Origin: Novipirellula caenicola
Lineage (GTDB): Bacteria; Planctomycetota; Planctomycetia; Pirellulales; Pirellulaceae
Reading direction: 5' to 3'
NCBI RefSeq assembly: GCF_039545035.1
Contig: NZ_BAABRO010000008.1
Span: forward strand, 1-64,000
Length of the DNA stretch: 64,000 nt
A program made the position numbers and the translations under genes. Every line of letters begins with the position of its first letter. Position 1 is the stretch's first letter. Under the pieces are notes generated by a model. The model had not been told where the DNA came from. It searched no databases and saw nothing but the letters and a program-made list of their open reading frames with translations. Positions 28,542 through 37,262 of the stretch are shown piece after piece.

Positions 28542-28967
28542 ATGGTTATTTCAGCACGTGTCCATTACGCCTGTCTCGCCATGCTCGAGCTCGCGATGCG
28601 AACCGAGGATTCCGCGCCGGTAGCGGTTCGCGAGATCACGGACTTGCATAACATTCCCGGTCCCTTTCTTGTCCAGATTCTGCGGACCTTGCGGACCGCC
28701 GGCTGGGTGCAAAGCGTTCGTGGCAGCCAAGGCGGGTATCGGTTGTCGGTCGATCCCAAGCAGATCACGCTGTTGGATGTGGCCGAAGCGATGGGATGTC
28801 AGGAAGGCCACAGCTGTGGTGCCGAGCATGCCACCGCGACTGATGAGGCGCTGCAGCAAGTTTGGGACAAGGCAAGCGAAGCATCCCGGAACATGCTCAG
28901 CAGCGTTCGATTGAGCGATCTGGTCGAGCAGTGTCGTCACGGCGAAGCAACGATGTTCTACATCTAA
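28542..28967 (+). CDS. Rrf2-family transcriptional regulator
   Basis: A 141-aa winged-helix regulator. It begins MVISARVHYACLAMLELA, with the typical Rrf2 helix-turn-helix (VREITDLHNIPGPFLVQILRTLRTAGWVQS) and wing (GSQGGYRLSVDP). Two Cys in CQEGHSC (about residues 87-93), one near residue 130 and others could bind an Fe-S cluster, as in IscR or NsrR; the spacing is CX5C and not the standard set, so cluster binding is uncertain. The ribosome site GGAGG at 28529-28533 is 8 nt from ATG 28542. It immediately follows cysH, which suggests that it controls sulfur assimilation like CymR. That link is inference. Confidence 0.9.
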   Translation: MVISARVHYACLAMLELAMRTEDSAPVAVREITDLHNIPGPFLVQILRTLRTAGWVQSVRGSQGGYRLSVDPKQITLLDVAEAMGCQEGHSCGAEHATATDEALQQVWDKASEASRNMLSSVRLSDLVEQCRHGEATMFYI

Positions 28968-29014
28968 GCCGCTTCGCTAGGAAAACCACCCCGGACGACT
29001 TGATCGTCGCTGTG

Positions 29015-30760
29015 CTACTCGCTGGGCTGCGTCGTATCGGACTTGGACGCCGATTCCTCTTCGTCCATCTCGTCATGATGGTCGTCGCGGAAGTAGGTTC
29101 GCATTGAATGCGGCAACGGATCGATCGCCAATTGGTCCACCAAGAACCCTTTCTGTTTGGCTTCTCGCAGCACGGCGACCACATCGCCGTAACCGCCGCC
29201 GACTTCGGCGATGCCTTCGATCACCATCGCTAGCGAACTTGGAACGATCAAGCGACGATCATCCTGGCCGGCTTGAAAACGGCTGATGCGAATGTGTCCC
29301 GGTTTCTCGTCGTCATTCTTTAAGATCAATCCTGACGGACCCATCAGGAACGATTTGAGTTTCAGAGGTTGTGGGCGTCCCATCAGGACAATTTCAGGTT
29401 TCTCGCGTAGCGAAACGATCACGGCCGCCGGACCGTCGGGGGCGACTTCATAGATCCGGAACGTCGTGCCAACGACTCGGCCATTTAGATGTTGTCGACC
29501 ATCAGGGCGGCGGCGAATGCTACAGAATGCACCGTAGCGTGTTTCCAGACTGCTTTCGTTCATCAAGCGAGCCAATCCGTCGATCGCTAGCTGTTGTTCC
29601 ATCCCTTGCAGTGCCAACAGCGCCGGATGGCGAAACGCACTGGTTTGTATGGCCGCTTCGATCAGTGGATCAATCGCTTCGGGGCGATCGAGATAGGCCA
29701 ACGCTTCGGCGGCATAGAAGCGGAGTTCGGGGTTGGTTGATTCAATGCCTTGCAGCAGCGTTGGGATCGCGCTGTCCCCCAAGCCTTCGAGTTGAAGTGC
29801 CGCGTCGGATGAGGTGGCGGGTTCGGACAATCGTTTGCCCAGGTTCACCAATCGAGTTTGTGTCGCCGAGGACTCAGGGGCGACTCCCAACGCGCGGACC
29901 ACTGCCATCATGCGGCCGATGTTGTCGCGATAACGCGGATGCACTTCGACTTCGATGTAGTCGTCTTCGATCGCTTTGGCGATACCACGACGTGTGGTGC
30001 CATCGAAAAAGTAGAAACGTCGGTTGATGGCGTCGGTGATCGCCGAAGCCATTTTGACGTGCTGGAATTCAGGTCGCAGGATCAAACCGAGTTTGCGGCT
30101 GATCTGGATGCGGCCGCCGCCCAGGACTCGGCCTTCGAGACGGTAGGCGGCGTCGGTGGCCGGATCATGATCGGCACGCGTGAGCACCGGTCCGGTGCCA
30201 ACGATCATCACCTCGCTCTGGCGTACGCTGCTCTGCAGGACTTGTTGATGACGCAGTCGCGATTCGAGCATCCAGCCGCCATGCAGGTCCGTCACTTCGG
30301 TTCGCGGAGGCGAGGTGATTTTGAGGTCGACGGGATCGCCACGACGGGCGCCCGGTGGGACGTAAGCACGCACGCGGACCAAGGCGGTTTCGTCGAGTTC
30401 GAGAAAATGGTTCGGGTCTTGGACCTCATGGCGACGCATCTCTTCGAGCAATTGATCGCGATAGATCGACGGGATCGCCGGAGCCCCCGTGCCCGCGAGT
30501 CCATTGATCGCGGCCACGCCATCGACTTGGATCGTGTTCATCCCCTGCACAATCGAAGCGTCGCGGATCAAATCCGGCGGCTTGGGGACCTTCATCAATT
30601 CCTTCAGACGCGCGTCCTTGTCGCTTTCGTCTGCACCGTTGGGCCAAAACGACGTGCATCCGCCCGCCGCAATCAAGGCACTGCAGAGGGTCATCAAGAC
30701 GTGGATGCGAACACGCCCTGTGACGGAATTGGTAATGATTTTTGGCTTCCTGCCTTGCAT
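29015..30760 (-). CDS. FlgI-like (P-ring related) lipoprotein with HEAT-like segment
   Basis: A 581-aa product from ATG 30760 with a lipoprotein signal (lipobox AAGGC, Cys about residue 35). The FlgI-like part starts near residue 66 (IRDASIVQGMNTIQVDGVAAINGLAGTG), resembling IASIQGVRxNxLxGYGLVVGLxGTGD of flagellar P-ring proteins, and continues with TALVRVRAYVPPGARRGDPVDLKI. Around residues 325-405 is an alpha-helical segment of HEAT type (DSAIPTLLQGIESTNPELRFYAAEALAYLDRPEAIDPLIEA). A beta-rich C-terminus and an acidic DDHHDEMDEEE tail follow. P-ring proteins are normally cut-signal periplasmic proteins of 370 aa without HEAT. Either a divergent flagellar ring component or a paralogue with another role is possible. 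No other flagellar gene lies beside it. Confidence 0.72.
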   Translation of the reverse strand: MQGRKPKIITNSVTGRVRIHVLMTLCSALIAAGGCTSFWPNGADESDKDARLKELMKVPKPPDLIRDASIVQGMNTIQVDGVAAINGLAGTGAPAIPSIYRDQLLEEMRRHEVQDPNHFLELDETALVRVRAYVPPGARRGDPVDLKITSPPRTEVTDLHGGWMLESRLRHQQVLQSSVRQSEVMIVGTGPVLTRADHDPATDAAYRLEGRVLGGGRIQISRKLGLILRPEFQHVKMASAITDAINRRFYFFDGTTRRGIAKAIEDDYIEVEVHPRYRDNIGRMMAVVRALGVAPESSATQTRLVNLGKRLSEPATSSDAALQLEGLGDSAIPTLLQGIESTNPELRFYAAEALAYLDRPEAIDPLIEAAIQTSAFRHPALLALQGMEQQLAIDGLARLMNESSLETRYGAFCSIRRRPDGRQHLNGRVVGTTFRIYEVAPDGPAAVIVSLREKPEIVLMGRPQPLKLKSFLMGPSGLILKNDDEKPGHIRISRFQAGQDDRRLIVPSSLAMVIEGIAEVGGGYGDVVAVLREAKQKGFLVDQLAIDPLPHSMRTYFRDDHHDEMDEEESASKSDTTQPSE

Positions 30761-30889
30761 CAGCTTACCCGGTGACAATCGAGAAATGAACTAGATGTGG
30801 TGGGTGATAGCTGACGATGCCACTTAGAAGCAATAGAAATGTGCCAAGGGCCGCTTCTCGGCTGAAAAAATGAAGGCCTCGCGTCGTCG

Positions 30890-30976
30890 TAGTGGAAGCC
30901 GTCAACGGCTTGTTGATTGAGTGACGTTTCCTGCGGCCAAGGGGTGTACGATGGACTTCCTAGTCCGTCGTATGAC
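30890..30976. repeat. Dispersed intergenic repeat (CTAGTCCGTC type)
   Basis: Contains TTGTTGATT and, from 30927 to 30969, a 43-nt module that recurs at 47500-47541 with few changes. The module has TTTCCTGCGG, AAGGGGTGTA and GATGGACTTCCTAGTCCGTC. It lies in the 274-bp gap between the FlgI-like and MazG-like genes, in which no gene is visible. Confidence 0.8.
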
Positions 30977-31034
30977 TATATCAACAGTCCGTCAGGACTT
31001 TCGATTTCCGCCATCCCACCGCCGCATTCTCGCG

Positions 31035-31433
31035 TTAGGACTGCAATTTCGGGTTGTCACGGTGTCGTGTCGCATCCCGCTGCGTCTTCTTGTCCAAATT
31101 ACGCTGCAGAGCCTGGCTTAAATCGATCCCCGACTGATTGGCCAAGCAAATCGTGACAAACAGCACGTCAGCCAATTCGTCGCCAAGATCGCCCAACTCC
31201 GTCCCCGGTTTGCGAGATTGCTCGCCGCAGGTACGCGACAGGATGCGAGCCACCTCGCCCACCTCTTCGACAAGCTGGGCTAGATTCGTCATCTCATCAA
31301 AATAACGAACCCCAATCGTTTGAATCCACTGATCCACCTGCTGCTGCGCCTGGCGGATCGTGATCGAAGGCGTCTCGGGAAAATCCGACTCCGCAGACGA
31401 AGGGGCGGCCGAGGAGGGAGGGACAGGGCTCAT
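31035..31433 (-). CDS. MazG-like nucleotide pyrophosphohydrolase
   Basis: A 132-aa all-alpha protein with the MazG/dUTPase-alpha metal-binding pattern: EEVGEVARIL about residues 56-65, and ELGDLGDELADVLFVTICLA about 79-98, followed by a Lys/Arg-rich helix. Such proteins hydrolyse nucleoside triphosphates to monophosphates and pyrophosphate and clean the nucleotide pool. The start ATG gives a 25-residue Ser/Pro-rich leader that is probably disordered. It is just downstream of the FG-GAP gene on the minus strand with a 24-bp gap, so they may share a transcript. Confidence 0.85.
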   Translation of the reverse strand: MSPVPPSSAAPSSAESDFPETPSITIRQAQQQVDQWIQTIGVRYFDEMTNLAQLVEEVGEVARILSRTCGEQSRKPGTELGDLGDELADVLFVTICLANQSGIDLSQALQRNLDKKTQRDATRHRDNPKLQS

Positions 31434-31457
31434 CTTGTTGGGCTCAATTTATTGGGC

Positions 31458-32690
31458 TCACTTTGCTAGCAATACATAGGTACCACTTTTACCGGCGACC
31501 GCGATGTCAGTTTTGTCATCGTCGTTCAGCTTCGCGGTCACGATCTGCAGCCCGCACCCGACATGCCCTTCTTCGATCGTGTACCGCGTGAACGTCTTCG
31601 CTTTGGGGTTCCAGCGGTAGTAATACAAGCAAGGCATTTCGTTTCCACCTGGGTCGTTCCCATTGTGGCCGTAGTAGCGTTTGCCAGTGATCAGTTCGGC
31701 AGCACCATCGCCATCCAAATCGGCCCAAGCGAGCGTATGCGGTTGGCTGAAGCTGCGGTCGATTTCATGTTCGGTGAACTGGATCGTGCCATCGTCGTTA
31801 ACGCCGGTGTTTTCTTTCCACTGCAATCCGTAGTTGTGTCCGTTGCCGTAGATCAAATCGTTGTCGCCGTCGTCATCCAAATCGACGACGATCATCGGGA
31901 TGCTGGCGTGCAGTTCCCAGTTCTCGTGAAAAGTCCACTCGGTTTCCCAAATCGCAGATTCGGGCTGCTCGTACCATCCTTTGCCTGTCAGCACATCGAG
32001 ACGCCCATCGCCATTGATGTCGCCGATGCCCATGCCGTGCGAATTGCCGTGGGGAGCCAACTGATGAGGGACGAACTCGTAGGCGGCTGGGGCTTCTTTG
32101 CTGGCTGGCTTGGATTTCTTGACCAATCGCCAAACCATCGTCGGCGCGTCTTTGGCCCAGCTGTTGACGATCCATTCGGGCACGCCATCCCCATCGAGAT
32201 CGTGCATCAACTGCGCTTCGTTCTTCGAATTTTCGGTGTCGGCCAGCAGATGTTTGGGCCACATTTTTCCGAGTCGCAGCGCTTCGGGACCGGGATTTTC
32301 GTACCAATACACCTCGCTGGGCACAAACGAGCCGGCGATCACATCGAGTCGTCCATCGTCGTTGACGTCGAACAGGAAATCGCCGTTGCTTTGCACGTAG
32401 CCATTCCAGTCGTCAATTTGACGCAGCGGGCGTGCGGCCCAATCGACGGCAGAGAACCAGTATCGGCCCGCGACCAGATCGGTCTTGCCATCACCATCGA
32501 TGTCACCGGCGGCGATTCCTTCGTTGGCATCCAACGCAATGCGTCGAGCTTGGAAGGTCGCTGCGGGGGATTCGGCCGCTGCGAAGCGAGGAAACGCGAA
32601 CAAAACCGAGCCGAGAGCCGCGATTTTGAGTGCCACGAGCATGCTGGAAGCGACCGGGACGTGTTTTTTCAGGGGGAGCAATGGAAACAC
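31458..32690 (-). CDS. Secreted FG-GAP/VCBS repeat protein
   Basis: A 410-aa protein with a signal peptide (MLVALKIAALGSVLFAF within the N-terminus) and several FG-GAP/VCBS-type beta-propeller repeats marked by DGDGxxD or DxNxDG calcium-binding loops: GDIDGDGKTDLVAG, DVNDDGRLDVIAG, DLDGDGVPEWIV, DINGDGRLDVLTG, DLDDDGDNDLIYG, DLDGDGAAELITG. It is expected to be an extracellular seven-bladed propeller, a common planctomycete family of unknown substrate. The start is GTG 32690, preceded by GGAG at about 8 nt. ATG 32642 is an alternative that would start exactly at the hydrophobic signal. Confidence 0.88.
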   Translation of the reverse strand: MFPLLPLKKHVPVASSMLVALKIAALGSVLFAFPRFAAAESPAATFQARRIALDANEGIAAGDIDGDGKTDLVAGRYWFSAVDWAARPLRQIDDWNGYVQSNGDFLFDVNDDGRLDVIAGSFVPSEVYWYENPGPEALRLGKMWPKHLLADTENSKNEAQLMHDLDGDGVPEWIVNSWAKDAPTMVWRLVKKSKPASKEAPAAYEFVPHQLAPHGNSHGMGIGDINGDGRLDVLTGKGWYEQPESAIWETEWTFHENWELHASIPMIVVDLDDDGDNDLIYGNGHNYGLQWKENTGVNDDGTIQFTEHEIDRSFSQPHTLAWADLDGDGAAELITGKRYYGHNGNDPGGNEMPCLYYYRWNPKAKTFTRYTIEEGHVGCGLQIVTAKLNDDDKTDIAVAGKSGTYVLLAK

Positions 32691-32941
32691 TTCTTCTCCG
32701 CAGATGGGTTGGGTTGGACAAGGGGTGGGGGTACGCTAGGAGGGATCGTCATCAAAAGAACGAATCGGAAGGGGGGATTTTAGCAGGCGAATTTGGGTTC
32801 CCATCCTGGGGACGAATAGTTTTCTCACCTGCTGTAATCCGATCGTCTTCCGCTGTAAAAGCGAGTTTTATTGTAATTGCTGCAAAGACGTCTTTTGAAT
32901 TCGGTCATTTCACGGCATGATTATACGTTCATTCAACCCAT

Positions 32942-33502
32942 GTGTGTGGGACCACCGCCCATGCAGGAACCCCTCAAGCCACATTCGAGCGATCGTTGAA
33001 TCACATCACCGACACTAAGCCGTTATTTCTTGAGGACATGAAAATTGGCGACCGTTGGTCAAGCCCTTGGCGTGAAATCACAGCAGACGACGTTGCCGAC
33101 TTTGCCCGTTTGACCGGTGATCACGATTCGTTGCATTGCAGCAACAGTTCGGCTTCGCCGTTTGGCGAACCGGTCGCTCACGGATTGCTAGGTTTGAGTG
33201 TGCTGGCCGGTCTAGGCAGCGATCATCCCAACGCCGCCACTTTGGCTTTGGTGGGGATTTCGGATTGGCAATTCGAAGCACCGATCTTCTTTGCCGACCG
33301 GGTCCAAGTGATCACCGAGGTGGTGCAGATCCAACAGCATGGGCGGCGAGCTGGTCGCGTGACCTGGCTGCGACAATTGGTCAACCAACACGGCCGAGTC
33401 GTCCAGCGTGGTAACTTCGTCACCCTGGTGGCGACCCGTTCACGGGCCCGCCACTTGAGCAGCGGAGAACACACCCAACGCGGTTCGCTGCCACCACGCT
33501 AG
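32942..33502 (+). CDS. MaoC-like (R)-hydratase domain protein
   Basis: Hot-dog fold protein of the MaoC/enoyl-CoA hydratase 2 family. LFLEDMKIGDRW marks the domain start (about residue 28), FARLTGDHDSLHCS carries the catalytic Asp-x-x-x-x-His pattern (about 57-70), and PVAHGLLGLSVLAGL follows. It probably hydrates or dehydrates an acyl-CoA intermediate. The N-terminus is uncertain: GTG 32942 gives 186 aa, but TTG 32996 or ATG 33038 are possible. The family normally starts about where residue 25 lies. Confidence 0.82.
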   Translation: MCGTTAHAGTPQATFERSLNHITDTKPLFLEDMKIGDRWSSPWREITADDVADFARLTGDHDSLHCSNSSASPFGEPVAHGLLGLSVLAGLGSDHPNAATLALVGISDWQFEAPIFFADRVQVITEVVQIQQHGRRAGRVTWLRQLVNQHGRVVQRGNFVTLVATRSRARHLSSGEHTQRGSLPPR

Positions 33503-33631
33503 GCTCGCGATCGCTGGATCGCCCCCTTTCGACGGACATCAAGTTACTGCGGACCCTTCACGCCGCGAACCAAGCCATTCGTCCGTGCCACCTCTGCCAA
33601 GGGCAGCGTGGGAGCGGTATTTCAGCAGACA

Positions 33632-34174
33632 TTAAACCACCGCGTACTTCGTTTGCACGAACCCGCAATCGAAAATCTTGGTGGTGAGCTGAATTAGCTT
33701 GATGTCTTTTTCAAGCGGACCAAACAGTGGGATGCCGTCGCCTATCAGTACCGGGACGACGGTAAGGGTGATCTCGTTGATCAAACCTGCATTGAGGAAA
33801 CGCTGCACGGTGTTGCCGCCATCGATATAGAGATGCTTGGCACCTTCGACGGACAATCGGCGATGGAGATCCGCGGGGGTTTCTGACGAGTGGGTAACGC
33901 ATTTGGTGAACTCGGCAGGAAACGCAACCGCGGTTCGGCTCATCACAACCACTTTGGTATCGCCGTAGGGCCAATCGCCGAAGGAGCGAACCTTCTCAAA
34001 GGTCTTGCGGCCCATCACCAGCACGTCCACCGAATTCATGAACGCTGCGTAACCACAATCTTCTCCGGCGGGAACAGTGCGGTTCGCTTCGTCGAGCCAA
34101 TCCAAATTGCCATCGCGACGGGCGATAAACCCATCGAGGCTGGTGGCGATGAAAACAGATGCTTTCGCGGACAT
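33632..34174 (-). CDS. DHFR/RibD-C family reductase
   Basis: A 180-aa protein of the dihydrofolate-reductase-like fold. SVFIATSLDGFIARRDGNLDWL is at residues 6-27, VDVLVMGRKTFEKV about 49-62 (NADPH-binding), LYIDGGNTVQRFL about 115-127, and ITLTVVPVLIGDGIPLFG about 134-151. This is the group that includes YyaP/YwjB-type 'dihydrofolate reductase family' and the C-terminal domain of RibD. It is not the classical FolA. Substrate unknown. It has an ATG start and is convergent with the MaoC gene (stops about 130 bp apart). Confidence 0.9.
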   Translation of the reverse strand: MSAKASVFIATSLDGFIARRDGNLDWLDEANRTVPAGEDCGYAAFMNSVDVLVMGRKTFEKVRSFGDWPYGDTKVVVMSRTAVAFPAEFTKCVTHSSETPADLHRRLSVEGAKHLYIDGGNTVQRFLNAGLINEITLTVVPVLIGDGIPLFGPLEKDIKLIQLTTKIFDCGFVQTKYAVV

Positions 34175-34353
34175 TGAGTTTCCTTGAATCGATGACGGTC
34201 GCCTTGGGCTAAGCCAACGCTGCGTTGGGAGGGCTCAGCGGCTTCGCAACATTGTATTAGCTCATGCTAAACAACGTCACCTGAGCGATCGTCGATCTGT
34301 TCATGCATGTCCGCAGATGGGGACGCGGATTTGGTAGCGGCCTCTTGCCTTGG

Positions 34354-34974
34354 TTAGCGAAACGTCTCACCACGTTCCAGCATGGCGATGAACTCGAGAA
34401 TCTTTCTTGCTTTTGTTTCGGGCTTCTTGGCGCTGTGAAGCCGGTGATAGAAGCCGTAGCGTTTGGCCTTTGTGAGTGTCGCGTAGAACTTGCTGGCCTG
34501 CTTGGACTGTTGCAATGCGGCAAGAAAATCGGCGGACTCTTCGAACGTGGAACTCGATGCGTAGGCGGCATCCCAGCGACCATCGGCCTTGGCCAGTTCG
34601 ACTGCGGCGTGACCTGCGGGCTTCATCAGGCCAGCACGCTCGAGTCGCGCGATGTGAGTCTTGTTGATTTGGGACCAGGAACTCCGTTTCCTTCGAGGTG
34701 TGAACTTGTGAATCCAGCAGACGTCATCCCCTTTCCGCACCGGGCCATCGATCCATCCGTGGCACAATGCGATGTCGAGTGCTTCCGCGTAAGTGATGCT
34801 TTTGTACCCGCTGTCCTTCTTAAAGAACTGGATCCATAGCCCGGCGTGATCGGTGTGGTGTTTGCCGAGCCATCGATCAAACAAGGAAGGCGTCGCAAAG
34901 GCGATGACAGGTTTTCCGTCAGGAGAGGCAACTTCCGGTGTCGTGCGATCCACTTTGGTCTTTTTCTTGGCCAC
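34354..34974 (-). CDS. YdeI/OmpD-associated family protein
   Basis: A 206-aa protein read from GTG 34974. It carries the YdeI pattern: PSLFDRWLGKHH, LWIQFFKKDSGYKSITYAEALDIALCHGWIDGPVRKGDD (about 46-84) and FTPRRKRSSWSQINKTHIARLERAGLM (about 89-115), then the C-terminal FYATLTKAKRYGFYHRLHSAKKPETKARKI motif. The family has been linked to bacteriocin or peptide resistance in some bacteria, but its biochemistry is unknown. Upstream in-frame sequence up to 35133 is not similar to the family and is left out. No good ribosome site was found for the GTG. Confidence 0.85.
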   Translation of the reverse strand: MAKKKTKVDRTTPEVASPDGKPVIAFATPSLFDRWLGKHHTDHAGLWIQFFKKDSGYKSITYAEALDIALCHGWIDGPVRKGDDVCWIHKFTPRRKRSSWSQINKTHIARLERAGLMKPAGHAAVELAKADGRWDAAYASSSTFEESADFLAALQQSKQASKFYATLTKAKRYGFYHRLHSAKKPETKARKILEFIAMLERGETFR

Positions 34975-35336
34975 GACGAAACGGCAGCGAGAGTGATCGG
35001 ACGGCCAAAACAACGGAAAACATCGATACCGCAAACCAGGGCGGCAAGCAAACAGTCCCGACGCCACGGTGGCACTAAAACAGTGGGGCACTAAAGCAGT
35101 GGTCGGGACGGAGATCGAAAATGAGCCTCTCAAGCATAACGCTGCGAGTCATTTTAAGGCAGCAAACTACGGCATTTGCGTTTTGTAGCTACGTTCGCCC
35201 GAGCGTGGATGGTGGCCACGCGATTCGCGTCACCACCTTCTGGCGACGGTTGCTACCAGAAAATCCTTCACCGTGTCGCCTCAAGCGGTGAGCCGCTTGA
35301 AGGCTCACCACTTGTTTAGCGTATTGGTCCGCCGCT
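34975..35336. other. Intergenic region with palindromic repeats
   Basis: No gene. From about 35159 to 35282 it holds a copy of the 151-bp repeat family seen at 44.2-44.5 kb. At 35287-35309 GGTGAGCC and GGCTCACC form an 8-bp stem with a 7-nt loop just beyond the stop of the minus-strand Gfo/Idh/MocA gene, which could act as a weak transcription end. Confidence 0.65.
35159..35282. repeat. Dispersed palindromic repeat copy
   Basis: Reads ACGGCATTTGCGTTTTGTAG, CGAGCGTGGATGGTGG, CACCACCTTCTGGCGACGG, then CTTCACCGTGTCGCC. It parallels, in order, the unit at 44225-44376. The two arms around GTAGCTACG and GGCGACGGTTGCTAC are imperfect inverted repeats. Confidence 0.75.
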
Positions 35337-37184
35337 TTAAGCGACTGGCTTTTTCATGAATTCGCGTTCGACGGCGATCTTGCTGCCATCGGGCGTGGCA
35401 TCGTTGTCGATATCGAACCACTCTTCCTTGAACTCCAGGTAGCCGCCCTTGCCCGCGTTGGCATTCTTCAACGCCACATTGGTGCCCAGCGCGATCACCG
35501 CGTCGCCCATAGCAACTGCGGGGTAACAACGTGGTCGGTTCTCTTTGTCGGGGTTGCGGATGCAGTAGGCCCAGTGCTCGATCTCTTCGCGGTAACCACG
35601 GCTGACCGGTCCCGAGTCGGCAGCTTTGGCCACGGGGGCGGCAAAGTCGCCACTCGCACTGGTGTCCAGTGCGTAGCCGCCGCTCTTCTTGGCGATCCCA
35701 ACTTTGCTGCTGGTGTCGCTGTTGCGGTACAGCATGACGTCGGTTTCTTTGTCCAAGATCAGCGTCCCCTTGCTGCCCAGCACGACTTCGCCCCAGCCGC
35801 CGAAACCGTTGCCGTTGATCGACGAATAGGTGACAACGACCTTCTTGTTGGGGTCGGTATCGTAGCCAGGAACCGGACCGTTGCCGGGGTTCTTTTCGTT
35901 CGGATACTTTTCAACGCGATCGTAGTAGCCGACGTCGAAGGTTTCGGAGTACTCAGGACCAGGGAATTCGTACATGCAGTAGACATGGTCACCGACTTCG
36001 CGATCGAGCGGCATGATGTGGCGGCCGCCGACGGCGTGCACGCTAAGCGGATGCACCTTTTTGCCATCGTCACGCAGCGAGCTCAGGAAGATGCTGACGG
36101 CGTCGAGTTGGTGGCTGCCAAGTTCGGCCATCAAACCGGCTCCGGTGCGGTCAAACAGACGCCAGCGATGCAGTTCTTCCATCGCGGTGAAGATCTTGCC
36201 TTGCAGCGTGAAGTCTTGATAACCGAACTCCTTGGGGTCAACGTTCTTGTCTTGGTCCCAAGCGGTCCAGAGCGCGATTTCGTTCTGCAATCGCACGATC
36301 TCGTCTGGATCCTTTTCGTTTTTCAATTGATTGACGCGGTGCGCCAAGTCGCGAGCGATGCGATCAAATTTTTTGTCGCTACCGACGATCTTTTCGCCGC
36401 CGGGAATCGGCATCGACCAGCTGTCGCCGCCAGGCAGGTTGCCACGGTGCCACTGGGCACGGATGTGGTGCAGTTGTCCGAGCAGACCCCAGCGAATCAG
36501 GTTGATTGCGTTGTCGTATTTGACGTTGTAATGGCGTTGGTGCCCGGTGGCCAAATGCAGCGGGTTGCCGTTTTGGTCCTTCAATTCGCCAGCCATTCGC
36601 GACATGACTTTGCACTGCGCGACGTTGTGTGCCATCAATTTTTCGGTCAGCACGTGCAGCCCTTTTTCCATCGCCAAAGCGGCCACGGGGGCGTGCAGCC
36701 AAAGCGGCAACGCGATGATCACCGCTTCGATGTCTGGATCCTTCAGACACTCCATGATGCCGCCGTTTTCCGCGTTGTAAACTTTGACGTTGCGGCGAGC
36801 TTCGGCTTCGTCCTTGTAGCCTGCGACGCTGATCAATCCCGGACGCCGCGCCAATGCCGAAGAACTGGACCAATCGCCGTGAAATGCGCGGTGTTCGCTG
36901 TAGGGGCGGATGTCACAGATCGCTTTGACCTGGACGTAATCGGGGTTACAGCCGCCAATCAAGACATTGCCTTCGTCACCGGTTCCGATCACCGCGACGC
37001 GGACAGGATCGTTGACCTTGCCGTAGCCAAAGTAGGCCGCGCCAAGTCCGGCACCGCTGACGGCACCTGCAGCTACAATCCCACGCAGGAAGTCACGACG
37101 GTTGACGTCGTAGTAACTTCCCACGGCTTCGTAATAGTTGTCTTCGCCAACTTTTCGTTCTTCAGCAGAAAGTTTGTCGACCAT
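35337..37184 (-). CDS. Tat-exported Gfo/Idh/MocA-type oxidoreductase
   Basis: A 615-aa protein. The N-terminus has VNRRDFLRGIVAAGAVSGAGLG (about 28-49), a twin-arginine signal with the RRDFL motif, after a 28-residue hydrophilic lead. The NAD(P)-binding Rossmann domain follows (VRVAVIGTGDEGNVLIGGC, about 61-79). The characteristic EKLMAHNVAQC (about 181-191) corresponds to the catalytic-type EKP motif of the family, although here it is EKL. Because it is exported with a bound cofactor, it may act in the periplasm on sugars, like other planctomycete members. The DoxX gene lies upstream on the same strand with a 78-bp gap, suggesting a functional link. Confidence 0.92.
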   Translation of the reverse strand: MVDKLSAEERKVGEDNYYEAVGSYYDVNRRDFLRGIVAAGAVSGAGLGAAYFGYGKVNDPVRVAVIGTGDEGNVLIGGCNPDYVQVKAICDIRPYSEHRAFHGDWSSSSALARRPGLISVAGYKDEAEARRNVKVYNAENGGIMECLKDPDIEAVIIALPLWLHAPVAALAMEKGLHVLTEKLMAHNVAQCKVMSRMAGELKDQNGNPLHLATGHQRHYNVKYDNAINLIRWGLLGQLHHIRAQWHRGNLPGGDSWSMPIPGGEKIVGSDKKFDRIARDLAHRVNQLKNEKDPDEIVRLQNEIALWTAWDQDKNVDPKEFGYQDFTLQGKIFTAMEELHRWRLFDRTGAGLMAELGSHQLDAVSIFLSSLRDDGKKVHPLSVHAVGGRHIMPLDREVGDHVYCMYEFPGPEYSETFDVGYYDRVEKYPNEKNPGNGPVPGYDTDPNKKVVVTYSSINGNGFGGWGEVVLGSKGTLILDKETDVMLYRNSDTSSKVGIAKKSGGYALDTSASGDFAAPVAKAADSGPVSRGYREEIEHWAYCIRNPDKENRPRCYPAVAMGDAVIALGTNVALKNANAGKGGYLEFKEEWFDIDNDATPDGSKIAVEREFMKKPVA

Positions 37185-37262
37185 CGTTCTGTACCTTGTC
37201 GCTATTGTTGAGTCGTTGTTTTGAAAGAGTAGAAATGCAGATCCGGTTGCCGAGGACCTGGA

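Noticed and set aside
31563-32783. Plus-strand open frame (406 codons) opposite the FG-GAP gene
   Set aside because: The regular DGDG repeats on the minus strand create an open antisense frame; the product has no signal or domain.
32940-32999. A 19-codon leader peptide overlapping the MaoC start
   Set aside because: An ATG at 32940 gives a short frame ending with TGA at 32997-32999, but there is no ribosome site and no attenuator-like structure; it is probably chance.
35574-37211. Plus-strand open frame (545 codons) opposite the Gfo/Idh/MocA gene
   Set aside because: Antisense shadow. The Val/Phe/Asp/Arg-rich translation has no domain, and the minus-strand gene has a Tat signal and Rossmann fold.
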